From an archaeon (GTDB taxonomy: Archaea > Hydrothermarchaeota > Hydrothermarchaeia > Hydrothermarchaeales > JALUUU01), in NCBI GenBank assembly GCA_027021185.1, contig JALUUU010000062.1:1-14394 (forward strand): DNA of 14,394 nucleotides. The letters are read 5' to 3'. Shown here in pieces: positions 5,995 through 12,837 of the stretch. Numbering within the stretch: the stretch's first letter is position 1; each line of letters starts with the position of its first letter. Under the pieces are notes generated by a model that made no database searches, had not been told where the DNA came from, and worked only from the letters and a program-made list of their open reading frames with translations. The position numbers and the translations under genes were made by a program.

Positions 5995-6216
5995 TTAGCT
6001 TATTACAAAGTACCTGTTTGTTCCGTCAACTTCCTTTTTTCGCAGGTGCTTGTAGAGCATGTTGTAGTGGATGAACATCCGTAGGTGGGCGTCCTTGACG
6101 TTGTATCCCTTTTCTTTAACCCGCTCTGTTATTTCCTTCACTTTCAGACTCTCGTTCTCGTTGAAGACGCTGAGGATGACATTTATCTTGTCTGCGGCAT
6201 TTCCAAACTTCTTCAT
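5995..6216 (-). CDS. small winged-helix protein downstream of ftsZ
   Basis: A 73-residue protein consisting of one predicted winged helix: ADKINVILSVFNENESLKVK (helix 1), EITERVKEKGYNVKDAHLRM (helices 2-3), then LYKHLRKKEVDGTNRYFVIS (wing strands). This is a minimal DNA-binding domain with no sensor. ATG at 6216 has a strong GGAGGG sequence 5 nt upstream. It lies 112 bp behind ftsZ on the same strand, with a foldable RNA element in between. Its layout (D/K-K-I/V hydrophobic helix, K-x-x-[DE][IL] helix, short wing ending Y-x-[LV]-I) resembles the C-terminal half of the 147-residue regulator on the other side of ftsZ. A role in ftsZ or cell-cycle regulation is inferred from position only. Confidence 0.78.
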   Translation of the reverse strand: MKKFGNAADKINVILSVFNENESLKVKEITERVKEKGYNVKDAHLRMFIHYNMLYKHLRKKEVDGTNRYFVIS

Positions 6217-6241
6217 AATTTACCCTCCAAAAATCCCCTCC

Positions 6242-6324
6242 GACTGGGAGCTCCACTATCTGGAGTGATCAGCCCCCAGTCTGCAGGTACGTAGTTCCCA
6301 AACAGCGTATTGCCGCACATACCT
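6242..6324 (-). other. candidate structured RNA between ftsZ and the wHTH gene
   Basis: On the minus strand, five nt below the ftsZ stop, AGGTATGT (6324-6317) can pair with ACGTACCT (6292-6285), 8 bp including one G-U. Inside are two mini-hairpins, GCG-GCAATA-CGC and GTT-TGGG-AAC, giving a three-way-junction shape. A second hairpin follows: GACTGGGGGCT (6281-6271) with AGCTCCCAGTC (6252-6242), 11 bp including one G-U. A GGAGGGGATTTTTGG stretch and the ribosome binding site of the next gene come after. The region is more GC-rich than its flanks. It may be an attenuator or terminator, a translational control element or a small RNA. Confidence 0.35.
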
Positions 6325-6328
6325 CTGT

Positions 6329-7495
6329 CTAGACGATGTAGTCAATGCCTAGGTCGACCATAATGCCCGCAGGCTTTGGCCTCTCTGAATGCTGACTCGG
6401 AAGTCTGACAGGTCGTCTGGGTTCGTAGAAGCTCTTGAGTCTGTTGCGGTGAGGAATCTCTATCTCAGCAGATGCAGGGCCGAGAATGTCTGGCGACTGC
6501 ACTCCGGTGATTATGACCATCACCTGAACTTTGCCGGCGTACTTCGGATCTATCCTGGCTCCCCATATAACGTTGGCATTTTCTCTGAGGTAGCTTGTGG
6601 CTATCTCCCCTATCCTTGTTGCCTCTGTCAGGGTCAGGTCAGGGCCTCCAGTAATGTGCACCAGAGCACCTATCGCTCCTCTGAAGTCGACTTCCAGAAG
6701 AGGATTCTCCAAAGCGTGGGTCACGGCTTCCTCTGCCCTGTTTCTGGTGTCGCTCTCACCGAGACCTATCATGGCTATGCCTCTCCCAGAGCCCTCTCTC
6801 ATCACAGCTCTGACGTCTGCGAAATCCAGGTTTACGAGGCTCGGGGTTGCTATGGTCTCGGTTATGCCCTTAACCATTCTTGCCAGAACGTCATCTGCAC
6901 AGAGGAATGCCTGGTCCATTGGGATGTCGGGTGCGTAGCTCAGGAGCTTGTTGTTGTCTATGACCACGACGCTGTCTGTGCTCTTTCGCAGCTTGGCTAA
7001 GGCCGTCTTAGCCTTGTCGATCCTGGCCCGCTCTATCTTGAATGGCATGGTAACCGCACCGACTACGAGAGCTCCGATGCTCTTGGCCACGTCGGCTATC
7101 ACCGGAAGAGCGCCAGTGCCAGTGCCGCCACCAAGTCCGCCTGTCAAGAATATCAGGTCTGCGCCGTCAAAGAGCTCCTTAAGGGCAGGCTTGGCCTCTA
7201 AAGCAGATTGCTCGCCCACTTCAGGATAGCCGCCGGCTCCAAGTCCCTTAGTTAGCTCATAGCCTATCAGCACTTTCTTGTCCGCCTGGGTTATGGCTAA
7301 GTGCTGCTTGTCTGTGTTCACAGCTATCAGGTTTGCCCCGTTCACTCCTATCTGGGCGAGTCTGTTAATCGTGTTATTTCCGGCCCCACCGACTCCGACA
7401 ACGAGAATTTTCGCTTCACCGAAACCTTCAGCTAAAGCCCTGTTCGCCTGAAGAGGTTTCTCTTTTTTGATTGCCTTTTCAAATATTGACTCCAT
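6329..7495 (-). CDS. ftsZ: cell division GTPase FtsZ
   Basis: Tubulin-family GTPase that polymerises into the division ring at midcell. Complete at 388 residues. The N-terminal Rossmann-like part begins KILVVGVGGAGNNTINRL (29-46). Next come NTD (60-62) and the tubulin signature GGGTGTG (122-128). The T7 synergy loop NLDFAD (222-227) carries D224 and D227, the residues that complete GTP hydrolysis in the next subunit. A Pro/Arg-rich linker (about 345-375) leads to a conserved C-terminal peptide GIDYIV, the type of tail used by archaeal FtsZ to bind membrane tethers such as SepF. No sepF is in the window. ATG at 7495 has GGGGGT 5 nt upstream. The promoter TATA (7544-7552) and a palindrome over the probable start site suggest repressor control. 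Whether it is the FtsZ1 or FtsZ2 paralogue needs a tree. Confidence 0.97.
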   Translation of the reverse strand: MESIFEKAIKKEKPLQANRALAEGFGEAKILVVGVGGAGNNTINRLAQIGVNGANLIAVNTDKQHLAITQADKKVLIGYELTKGLGAGGYPEVGEQSALEAKPALKELFDGADLIFLTGGLGGGTGTGALPVIADVAKSIGALVVGAVTMPFKIERARIDKAKTALAKLRKSTDSVVVIDNNKLLSYAPDIPMDQAFLCADDVLARMVKGITETIATPSLVNLDFADVRAVMREGSGRGIAMIGLGESDTRNRAEEAVTHALENPLLEVDFRGAIGALVHITGGPDLTLTEATRIGEIATSYLRENANVIWGARIDPKYAGKVQVMVIITGVQSPDILGPASAEIEIPHRNRLKSFYEPRRPVRLPSQHSERPKPAGIMVDLGIDYIV

Positions 7496-7518
7496 TTCTT
7501 ACCCCCTTTTGTGAATAA

Positions 7519-7552
7519 GTGAACATATTGTTCACCCTACTAGTATATAAAT
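7519..7552 (-). promoter_or_regulatory. ftsZ promoter with palindromic operator candidate
   Basis: The TATA box ATTTATATA (minus strand, 7552-7544) places transcription start near 7520-7525. Exactly there is the perfect inverted repeat GTGAACA-TAT-TGTTCAC (7519-7535), with a further half site GTGAATA at 7511-7517. A dimeric regulator bound here would block initiation. The divergent 147-residue winged-helix protein is the obvious candidate. Confidence 0.6.
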
Positions 7553-7577
7553 GTTTCTAAATGCTTAAATAGAAAGC

Positions 7578-7586
7578 TTTATATAT
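7578..7586 (+). promoter_or_regulatory. TATA box for the 147-residue wHTH gene
   Basis: TTTATATAT lies about 26-34 bp before GTG 7612 / ATG 7618, predicting a leaderless or almost leaderless transcript. GTTAACA at 7590-7596 just downstream resembles the half sites near ftsZ. Confidence 0.6.
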
Positions 7587-7611
7587 GTGGTTAACAAGCG
7601 AAATGTAGACA

Positions 7612-8055
7612 GTGGAAATGGGTAAGCGAATAAAAGTGGAGGTACAGGATAGAAGGATTAAGAACAGTCTAGTTATAGATGCCTCCAGCTATGCAGAAGC
7701 AAGAAAACAGATAGAAGAGTTCCTTGTTTACGTCTTCAGAGACGAGGACTATGAAAAGTCCTATAGCCCTGAATTCAAGCCGGAATACATGCCTTCCTGG
7801 CTAGTCGAATACAATTTGGATAATCTTTCCCAAAAAGACAAGGTTTATCTCCTGCTGAGGAAAAATCACCCCTCAGAGTGGGTTAAATCCACAGATCTCC
7901 AGGAGGAATACGAGAATATTTTCGGAGAAGAAATTAAGCTCAGCTCTATATCCACCTATTTGGCCAGATTTTACGAGCATGGTGCAGTAGAACGCAGAGG
8001 ATCACGGGCCCAACGGGAGTACAAGCTTATAGAGGCGGAGGAGGGATCTATTTAG
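7612..8055 (+). CDS. winged-helix regulator divergent from ftsZ
   Basis: A 147-residue cytosolic protein. Residues 1-70 (from KRIKVEVQDRRIKNSLVIDA through YAEARKQIEEFLVYVFRDED) form an unassigned alpha/beta N-terminal domain. Residues about 73-140 form a winged helix: SQKDKVYLLLRKNHPSEWVK, then STDLQEEYENIFGEEIKLSS, the recognition helix region SISTYLARFYEHGAVERRG, and a closing strand QREYKLIE. The start is GTG 7612 or ATG 7618; neither has a Shine-Dalgarno and the TATA at 7578 implies a leaderless message. It shares a 116-bp divergent promoter region with ftsZ that contains a palindrome and related half sites, so it is the best candidate regulator of ftsZ. I do not recognise an orthologue by name. 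It differs from haloarchaeal CdrS, which is a ribbon-helix-helix protein. Confidence 0.82.
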   Translation: MEMGKRIKVEVQDRRIKNSLVIDASSYAEARKQIEEFLVYVFRDEDYEKSYSPEFKPEYMPSWLVEYNLDNLSQKDKVYLLLRKNHPSEWVKSTDLQEEYENIFGEEIKLSSISTYLARFYEHGAVERRGSRAQREYKLIEAEEGSI

Positions 8056-8062
8056 CCTTAAT

Positions 8063-8105
8063 TTCACAATTTGTTAACAGGAGTTAATAGGTGAATACTT
8101 GTGAA
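8063..8105. repeat. cluster of GTGAAYA/GTTAAC-type motifs between convergent genes
   Basis: TTCACAA (8063-8069) and TTGTGAA (8099-8105) are exact inverted repeats around a 29-nt interval holding GTTAACA (8073-8079), GAGTTAATAG and GTGAATA (8091-8097). The same words (GTGAATA, GTGAACA, GTTAACA) occur in the ftsZ/wHTH promoter region. This may be a second binding cluster for the same regulator or a bidirectional transcription end. Confidence 0.4.
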
Positions 8106-8108
8106 CAA

Positions 8109-8699
8109 CTAGCGGCACTGTTCTAGAAAAGAAGCTATTTCTCTGTATTCAGAAGCGCTTAATGTGCGCCTCATGATCCGAATGTGCTCGTCTAGTCCTT
8201 TCTTATCCCCACGGCTCAGCTTTATGGCAAGTTCTATGGCGGCGGCAACACCCCTGTTAAGGCCCACAGGATAAGCCTTTAAGATCACGATTTTCAAAAC
8301 ACCGCATTTGAATACATAGACCTCACTCTCTCCATAACGGTCTCTTTTAAGGTAGTTTCGGTATCCAAGGACCCTTGCCTCAATGTATGCGTTGGAGTCC
8401 CTTAGGAAGGGCGCATCAACCTTCTCGGCTTTCTCCACATCGGCTTGTCTAATCTCAGGCTCTCCTCTGGCTGTGAGGGCAGATCTCAGGAACATCAAAG
8501 GGTCATAAACTATATTGATTACACAGCCCTTTGTTCTCAGAATGTTAGCGCATGTGTCGCTTTCTTTATGCACCTTAAGCACCAGTGTTTTTTCGTCAAT
8601 TCCGTATATGCCCACAGGCGCAGCGTTGGGGGCAGCATCTTCGTTGTATGTTGTTACAACAGCCTCCACGATTCTCCCTTTTTTGAACCCCATTTGCAT
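8109..8699 (-). CDS. DUF447 family protein (flavin-reductase-like split barrel)
   Basis: About 196 residues, the usual length for archaeal DUF447 (PF04289) proteins. The N-terminal split-barrel segment EAVVTTYNEDAAPNAAPVGI, then TLVLKVHKESDTCANILRTK and VINIVYDPLMFLRSAL, is characteristic and related to FMN-binding flavin-reductase-like folds. The C-terminal part (AAAIELAIKLSRGD, then IRIMRRTLSASEYREIASFL) is helical. The start is best taken as ATG 8699, which overlaps the TGA of the CitG-like gene (TGATG) with GGGGGC upstream; a TTG at 8702 is the alternative. It is the last gene of the cofE-cofD-citG-like-DUF447 run. From recall, DUF447 genes in archaea and methylotrophs are often found with CitG-like and tetrahydromethanopterin genes. 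The reaction is not established to my knowledge. Confidence 0.88.
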   Translation of the reverse strand: MQMGFKKGRIVEAVVTTYNEDAAPNAAPVGIYGIDEKTLVLKVHKESDTCANILRTKGCVINIVYDPLMFLRSALTARGEPEIRQADVEKAEKVDAPFLRDSNAYIEARVLGYRNYLKRDRYGESEVYVFKCGVLKIVILKAYPVGLNRGVAAAIELAIKLSRGDKKGLDEHIRIMRRTLSASEYREIASFLEQCR

Positions 8700-9613
8700 C
8701 AAGGCTTTGCCCCCTTCACGAGGCTGACCATAATAGACGAGACGGTGAGGTCCGCCGTGGTTCCGGGGTTTAAGGCGTTGTCTTTGCTTCGAAGCATTTC
8801 GTCAAAAGCCCTCAGCTCCTCAGGCGGTAATCCATGCTTCAGAAGTCTCTTAGCTTCTCTGGACACCTCCTTCGCAGCCTGCAATCCTTTTTTTCTAACT
8901 ATTAAGGAATCAGGAACCTCGGAGAGAATCTTCAGGTATCCGTGGAGGATTCCACTTCTCAGGCTGCCTGATTTATCGTACTCTCTGAGAATAGTGGGTG
9001 AACCAACCTCAAAAGTGATTCTCATCCTGTCTGTCAGTTCTCTGGCTATAGAGTCGTGGGACGATATCTTCAGAACCTGGAAGAGGCCTAGATTTCTATC
9101 TATGATCTCTTCGTCAGACCTCGGGTCATTAACGTCCAAATAGGGATGTCTACCGAGGCCACCAGGCTTAGCTTCCCTGACCGCCTTATAAAAATCCACG
9201 GTATCCTGTGGGGTTGTGTTAGACATGATGGAATGGAAGATCTCTCTCACCAAGCCGTCTCCAGGCTCAGACGCCATGTGGGCAGCGGCTCCATAGCTTG
9301 CACACAGGGGAACAAGCAAAGCGGCTATCCCCAGGTTGGTGTTCCCACCTGAGTGCCATCTCTGGCTCTCAGAGACCGCCTCGTGAATCAGCTTTCCTAT
9401 TCCTATGTCAGAGTATCTGCCTTTAAAAGCATGGTTAAATCCGGCCTCAGCAGCATTTCTCAAGGTTTCGCCTATGGCAACCGCGCTCGCGAGATAGTGC
9501 TCCAGAGTCGTATCGCTGAAGTCGAAGTATCGGTTGACGTTTCCAGGCTTAGGGCATGCAACCTCCAAAACACATGACATCTGGGCGCACAAGGCGATTC
9601 CTCGGGGGTCCAT
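8699..9613 (-). CDS. triphosphoribosyl-dephospho-CoA synthase (CitG/MdcB) family protein
   Basis: 304 residues, the family's usual length. Motifs are VLEVACPKPGNVNRYFDFSD near the N-terminus, HSGGNTNLGIAALLVPL in the middle and NPGTTADLTVSSIMVSL at the C-terminus. All three are hallmarks of the CitG fold, which joins ATP-derived triphosphoribose to dephospho-CoA in bacteria to make a prosthetic-group precursor for citrate or malonate lyase. No lyase acyl-carrier gene is near. Archaeal members sit with cofactor genes, so they probably act on a different substrate. Here the gene is 9 nt behind cofD and overlaps the DUF447 start by one base. ATG at 9613. A step in tetrahydromethanopterin-type or another phosphoribosylated cofactor pathway is plausible, but inferred from context only. 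Confidence 0.88.
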   Translation of the reverse strand: MDPRGIALCAQMSCVLEVACPKPGNVNRYFDFSDTTLEHYLASAVAIGETLRNAAEAGFNHAFKGRYSDIGIGKLIHEAVSESQRWHSGGNTNLGIAALLVPLCASYGAAAHMASEPGDGLVREIFHSIMSNTTPQDTVDFYKAVREAKPGGLGRHPYLDVNDPRSDEEIIDRNLGLFQVLKISSHDSIARELTDRMRITFEVGSPTILREYDKSGSLRSGILHGYLKILSEVPDSLIVRKKGLQAAKEVSREAKRLLKHGLPPEELRAFDEMLRSKDNALNPGTTADLTVSSIMVSLVKGAKP

Positions 9614-9622
9614 GGTAACTCT

Positions 9623-10552
9623 TCAGTGATAGGATATATTTAATATTCCTAAAAGGAACTCAGCCAGGGCTCTCTTTTTTTCCAGGTTATTCATAATTGT
9701 ATCCGTCCTGTAAACCTCCGTTTCTTCCAAATACAATTCCTCGTCTCTTATATCCACAACGAAGTGATCTACAAGACCCTCATACAACTCCGCCGTGCCC
9801 CTGGAGGTGGGCTCAAATCCAAGGGCCTTCATGAACTTATCCGCAGGCCCGCTAACGGGTTTTCTCCCTATTACAGGAGACACGGCAACCCTGTTTTTTC
9901 TAGCCTTAAGGGCTTTTCTTATGGGGGGGATAGAGATTATGGGCAGAATGCTGGATACAGGGTTGCTAGGGCCTATTATTATCCCGTCAGCTGACAGTAT
10001 GGCATCCACTACGCCGGGAGTGGGCGTTGCTTTTTCCGCATCTCTAATGGTGATTCCCGTTACCGTGGGGCTGCCCTTCTTTTCCACCCAGAACTCATGG
10101 AGCCCCATGTCTTTCTCAGGGGTTGAGATAACGGTTTCTACGGGATCATCGCTCATAGGATAAACCCTGCCTCTAACTCCGAGGGTCTTCCTAAGGATTT
10201 CGATGGTTTCTGAGAGCCTTAATCCACGGCGCATAAGAGCCCCTCTATATATATGGGTGGCCCTGTCCCGGTCCCCTATATTCAGGACTTCATCGTGCCC
10301 TAGAGCGAGAAGCTGGCGGTGGGTGAAAAAAGTGTCTCCCTTAATGCCGTGCCATACCTCGTCGTCAATAAGGCCGGAGAGGGTGTACAGCACTGTGTCA
10401 ACGTCCGGGGAAAAATATCCATGAGGCAGCCAGCAGTCTTCCGCCGTGTTTACCACCACGCTTATCTCTTCCTGAGGAACAAGCTCGATCAGTCCCTGAA
10501 GGAGCTTAGGGGTTCCGGTGCCGCCTGAGAAAAGAACGATCAATTTCGTCAC
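9623..10552 (-). CDS. cofD: 2-phospho-L-lactate transferase CofD (F420 biosynthesis)
   Basis: It transfers a phospholactyl-type group from its guanosine-diphosphate-linked donor to Fo, giving F420-0 or its dehydro form, in the cytosol. Length of 309 residues matches the family. Landmarks are the N-terminal LIVLFSGGTGTPKLLQGL; PHGYFSPDVDTVLYTLSGL; the central MSDDPVETVISTPEKDM; and GIIIGPSNPVSSILPI, which binds the donor. The start is GTG at 10552, overlapping the TGA of cofE by 4 bp (GTGA), so the two are translationally coupled. The CitG-like gene follows 9 nt later. Fo synthase (cofG/cofH) and the donor-forming enzyme are not in the window. Confidence 0.97.
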   Translation of the reverse strand: MTKLIVLFSGGTGTPKLLQGLIELVPQEEISVVVNTAEDCWLPHGYFSPDVDTVLYTLSGLIDDEVWHGIKGDTFFTHRQLLALGHDEVLNIGDRDRATHIYRGALMRRGLRLSETIEILRKTLGVRGRVYPMSDDPVETVISTPEKDMGLHEFWVEKKGSPTVTGITIRDAEKATPTPGVVDAILSADGIIIGPSNPVSSILPIISIPPIRKALKARKNRVAVSPVIGRKPVSGPADKFMKALGFEPTSRGTAELYEGLVDHFVVDIRDEELYLEETEVYRTDTIMNNLEKKRALAEFLLGILNISYH

Positions 10553-11289
10553 CTAAAAATATCCTCTTCCCGTGTCCTCAGAAGGTCCTTTGCCTCACCA
10601 TCTCCCAGGAAATTCAAACCCTTTATCACAACCACGGGGATTTCCTCGTCTGCGTCTCCCAGGAGAAGGGTCGCTGTGGATGCGATACAGTCTGCTATGG
10701 CAACCCTTGTCACCTGGAGTTCTTTTCCATAGATGTCTTTTTCCCCACGCCTGTCCCACAGAGTTATCACTCCACTGGCTCCTATGGCGACTCCCACGCT
10801 TCCCCGCCTGAAGGGCCTGCCAAAGGAATCGGCAATCACAACCCCCAGCCTTTTTCCCATGGCTTTCTCAAGGCTTCTTCGTATGGACGCGGCGCTGGAG
10901 TCGGGACTGCGGGGGAGAAGTTTAGCGTATCCCTGCGGAACATTGCTCTGATCGATTCCGGCGTTGGCACACACGAAGCCGTGATGGGTCTCAACAATCA
11001 AGAAGTTCTTACCGTACCGAAGGACTTTCCTCGACTCCTTGAGGATGAGTTCCACGAGCCGGGGGTCCTTCCCGGTTTTTTCAGCTATCTCAACGGCGTT
11101 TTCAGAGGGATTAACTTCCCTAAGAGATATTAAACGTCCCTCTGCCTTGGCAACAATTTTCTCCGTAACGACAACGATGTCCCCGTCTTCAAGGGTTATC
11201 TTAGACTCGTCCAGCCCGTTAATTATGGCTTTGGCAGGATCGTCCCCTTTATTTATCAGGGGGATACCCTTTACTCCATAGGCCTGCAT
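10549..11289 (-). CDS. cofE: coenzyme F420-0:L-glutamate ligase CofE
   Basis: GTP-dependent ligase that adds L-glutamate, and then gamma-linked glutamate, to F420-0 to make F420. At 246 residues it is the stand-alone archaeal form, without the C-terminal nitroreductase-like domain of actinobacterial FbiB. Landmarks are KGIPLINKGDDPAKAI, EDGDIVVVTEKIVAKAEGR, the Gly/Asp-rich core VIADSFGRPFRRGSVGVAIG, and RRGEKDIYGKELQVTRVAIA. The start is ATG 11289, with no ribosome binding site. A T/A-rich box around 11312-11322 lies about 27 bp upstream, so the mRNA is probably leaderless. It is the first gene of the run toward DUF447. Its promoter shares only 43 bp with the divergent methylthiotransferase gene. 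Confidence 0.97.
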   Translation of the reverse strand: MQAYGVKGIPLINKGDDPAKAIINGLDESKITLEDGDIVVVTEKIVAKAEGRLISLREVNPSENAVEIAEKTGKDPRLVELILKESRKVLRYGKNFLIVETHHGFVCANAGIDQSNVPQGYAKLLPRSPDSSAASIRRSLEKAMGKRLGVVIADSFGRPFRRGSVGVAIGASGVITLWDRRGEKDIYGKELQVTRVAIADCIASTATLLLGDADEEIPVVVIKGLNFLGDGEAKDLLRTREEDIFR

Positions 11290-11332
11290 GATTCAGAAAT
11301 ATTCGTAGACGGCTTTTTTATTCTTTATCACC

Positions 11333-12574
11333 GTGAGGGTCTATTTCGAAACATACGGTTGCACCATGAATCAGGGCGACACAGAGATAATGAGGGGCAT
11401 CGTTGCCAGGGAGCATGAGGTTGTAAATGACCCTAAGAAGTGCGACGTTGCCGTTATAAATTCATGCGGAGTGGTTCAGCACACAGAGAATAAGGTGATA
11501 AAGCGGCAGAGAAAACTCCAGGAGATAGGCAAAAAAGTGTTGATAGCCGGCTGTCTCCCCAGGATAAACTTCTCCGCAGTACAAAATGCCGACGGCCTTC
11601 TCTCCCCGGGCAGCATAGATCTTATAGGCGAGGCATTGGAGTCAATCTCCAGAGGGAATAAGTTCACGAGTCTCATGGCAACTCGTCTTGAAAAAACCTG
11701 CATGCCGAGGCATAGAGCAGGGGGCATGGTGGCCGTAGTACCCATAAGCGAAGGATGCTTGGGTAGGTGCAGCTACTGTGCAACAAAAAAGGCGAGAGGA
11801 GGATTAAAGAGCTTCGAACCTCTTGGAGTTGTTAAGGACGTTAAAGAAGCCCTGGAAAAGGGCTATAGAGAGATTCAGTTGACTGCTCAGGACACGGCCG
11901 CGTATGGCGCCGACAGTGGAGAAACCCTGCCAGATCTCTTATGGAGAATACTGGAGATAGAGGGGGAATTCAGGGTCAGAGTAGGAATGATGAATCCCGA
12001 AACCGCTTTTCCGATATTCAAAAATTTAATGGATTGTTTTTCCAGTGAAAAGCTCTATACTTTTCTTCATCTCCCTGTTCAAAGCGGAGATGACTCGTTG
12101 CTTGAGAGCATGAACAGAAATTATACAGTGAAAGACTTTGCATGGATGGCTAAAGCCTTCAAAAAACTCGGCGGAACCCTCTCTACCGACGTCATAGTGG
12201 GCTACCCAGGCGAGGACGAGGAATCTTTTCTCATGACTTACAGGCTGATAGAGGATATCAGGCCGGATATTCTAAACATAAAAAGATTCTCACCCCGTCC
12301 GGGGACTAAGGCAGCTAAATTGAAAGATATGCCTGACAGATATAAAAAAGAACGGTCACGAAAGCTCACCAAGCTTCACAGCATAATAGGTCTAGAGGAA
12401 AACAAGAAGTTTATAGGGGAAGACCATATGGTGTTGGTGACAGAGAAAGGAAAAAAAGGTACCATGCTCTCCAGGACAAACTCCTACAAACAGGTCGTGA
12501 TTAACGAAGGCTTTCTAGGCGAGTTTAAGAGGGTTAAAATAAGGGAGGCAACATCCACTTACCTCGTGGCATGA
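11333..12574 (+). CDS. tRNA t6A37 methylthiotransferase (CDKAL1/e-MtaB type radical SAM)
   Basis: It adds a methylthio group to C2 of t6A at position 37 of tRNAs reading ANN codons, giving ms2t6A. The protein has 413 residues in three domains. The N-terminal MTTase domain has its cluster Cys at C10 (FETYGCTMNQGD), C45 (INSCGVV) and C74 (IAGCLPR). The radical-SAM domain has C142, C146 and C149 (SEGCLGRCSYCATKKARGG), QLTAQDTAAYG, FLHLPVQSGDD and DVIVGYPGED. The C-terminal TRAM RNA-binding domain starts near 355. The start is GTG 11333, where the protein begins right at the family's first strand. There is no Shine-Dalgarno and the 43-bp gap implies a leaderless transcript. It lies directly before two tRNA genes on the opposite strand, 8 bp from tRNA-Gly. 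Confidence 0.95.
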   Translation: MRVYFETYGCTMNQGDTEIMRGIVAREHEVVNDPKKCDVAVINSCGVVQHTENKVIKRQRKLQEIGKKVLIAGCLPRINFSAVQNADGLLSPGSIDLIGEALESISRGNKFTSLMATRLEKTCMPRHRAGGMVAVVPISEGCLGRCSYCATKKARGGLKSFEPLGVVKDVKEALEKGYREIQLTAQDTAAYGADSGETLPDLLWRILEIEGEFRVRVGMMNPETAFPIFKNLMDCFSSEKLYTFLHLPVQSGDDSLLESMNRNYTVKDFAWMAKAFKKLGGTLSTDVIVGYPGEDEESFLMTYRLIEDIRPDILNIKRFSPRPGTKAAKLKDMPDRYKKERSRKLTKLHSIIGLEENKKFIGEDHMVLVTEKGKKGTMLSRTNSYKQVVINEGFLGEFKRVKIREATSTYLVA

Positions 12575-12582
12575 GTCATGAG

Positions 12583-12654
12583 TGCGGCCGCCGGGATTCG
12601 AACCCGGGTAGCAAGCTTGGGAAGCTTGAGTCCTAACCGCTAGACCACGGCCGC
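12583..12654 (-). tRNA. tRNA-Gly (anticodon CCC)
   Basis: On the minus strand the acceptor stem GCGGCCG pairs with CGGCCGC, with A as discriminator. The D-arm is GTCTAGCGGTTAGGAC. The anticodon stem CAAGC/GCTTG closes the loop TTCCCAA, which gives CCC. The T-arm is CCGGG-TTCGAAT-CCCGG. No intron and no encoded CCA. A TATA box (CTTTTATACA, 12690-12681) lies about 30 bp upstream. Confidence 0.96.
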
Positions 12655-12680
12655 TTCTTAATGAAATTAATCAGGTCGGA

Positions 12681-12690
12681 TGTATAAAAG
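12681..12690 (-). promoter_or_regulatory. TATA box of tRNA-Gly
   Basis: The minus-strand sequence CTTTTATACA is centred about 31 bp before the mature tRNA 5' end, as expected for an archaeal tRNA promoter. Confidence 0.6.
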
Positions 12691-12740
12691 TTTTTCATAC
12701 ATTCCACTTTTTCAGGTATCCTCAATGGAAGGGTGAGAAA

Positions 12741-12813
12741 TGGGCCCGGGGAGATTCGAACTCCCGACCTTCAGTGTGTGAGACTGACGTCATAACCCCT
12801 AGACCACGGGCCC
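12741..12813 (-). tRNA. tRNA-Val (anticodon CAC)
   Basis: On the minus strand the acceptor stem GGGCCCG pairs with CGGGCCC, with A as discriminator. The D-arm is GTCTAGGGGTTATGAC. The anticodon stem TCAGT/ACTGA closes the loop CTCACAC, which gives CAC. The T-arm is GGGAG-TTCGAAT-CTCCC. No intron and no encoded CCA. Confidence 0.96.
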
Positions 12814-12837
12814 TTGGTTTTTTAGTTAGTCGGGCAG

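Noticed and set aside
6389..7000. 203-codon plus-strand frame inside ftsZ
   Set aside because: It is antisense to a complete FtsZ; Cys/Ser/Tyr-rich text typical of shadow frames.
8063..8105. Intrinsic hairpin terminator
   Set aside because: The loop would be 29 nt, the stem only 7 bp and no T-run follows on either strand.
8445..9143. 232-codon plus-strand frame across the DUF447 and CitG-like genes
   Set aside because: It crosses the junction of two well-supported minus-strand genes and its product is compositionally odd.
8699..9613. Citrate-lyase or malonate-decarboxylase function for the CitG-like gene
   Set aside because: No lyase or acyl-carrier genes are nearby and the gene is embedded in a F420 operon.
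12611..12628. AAGCTT-containing inverted repeat
   Set aside because: It is the anticodon stem of tRNA-Gly, not a separate element.
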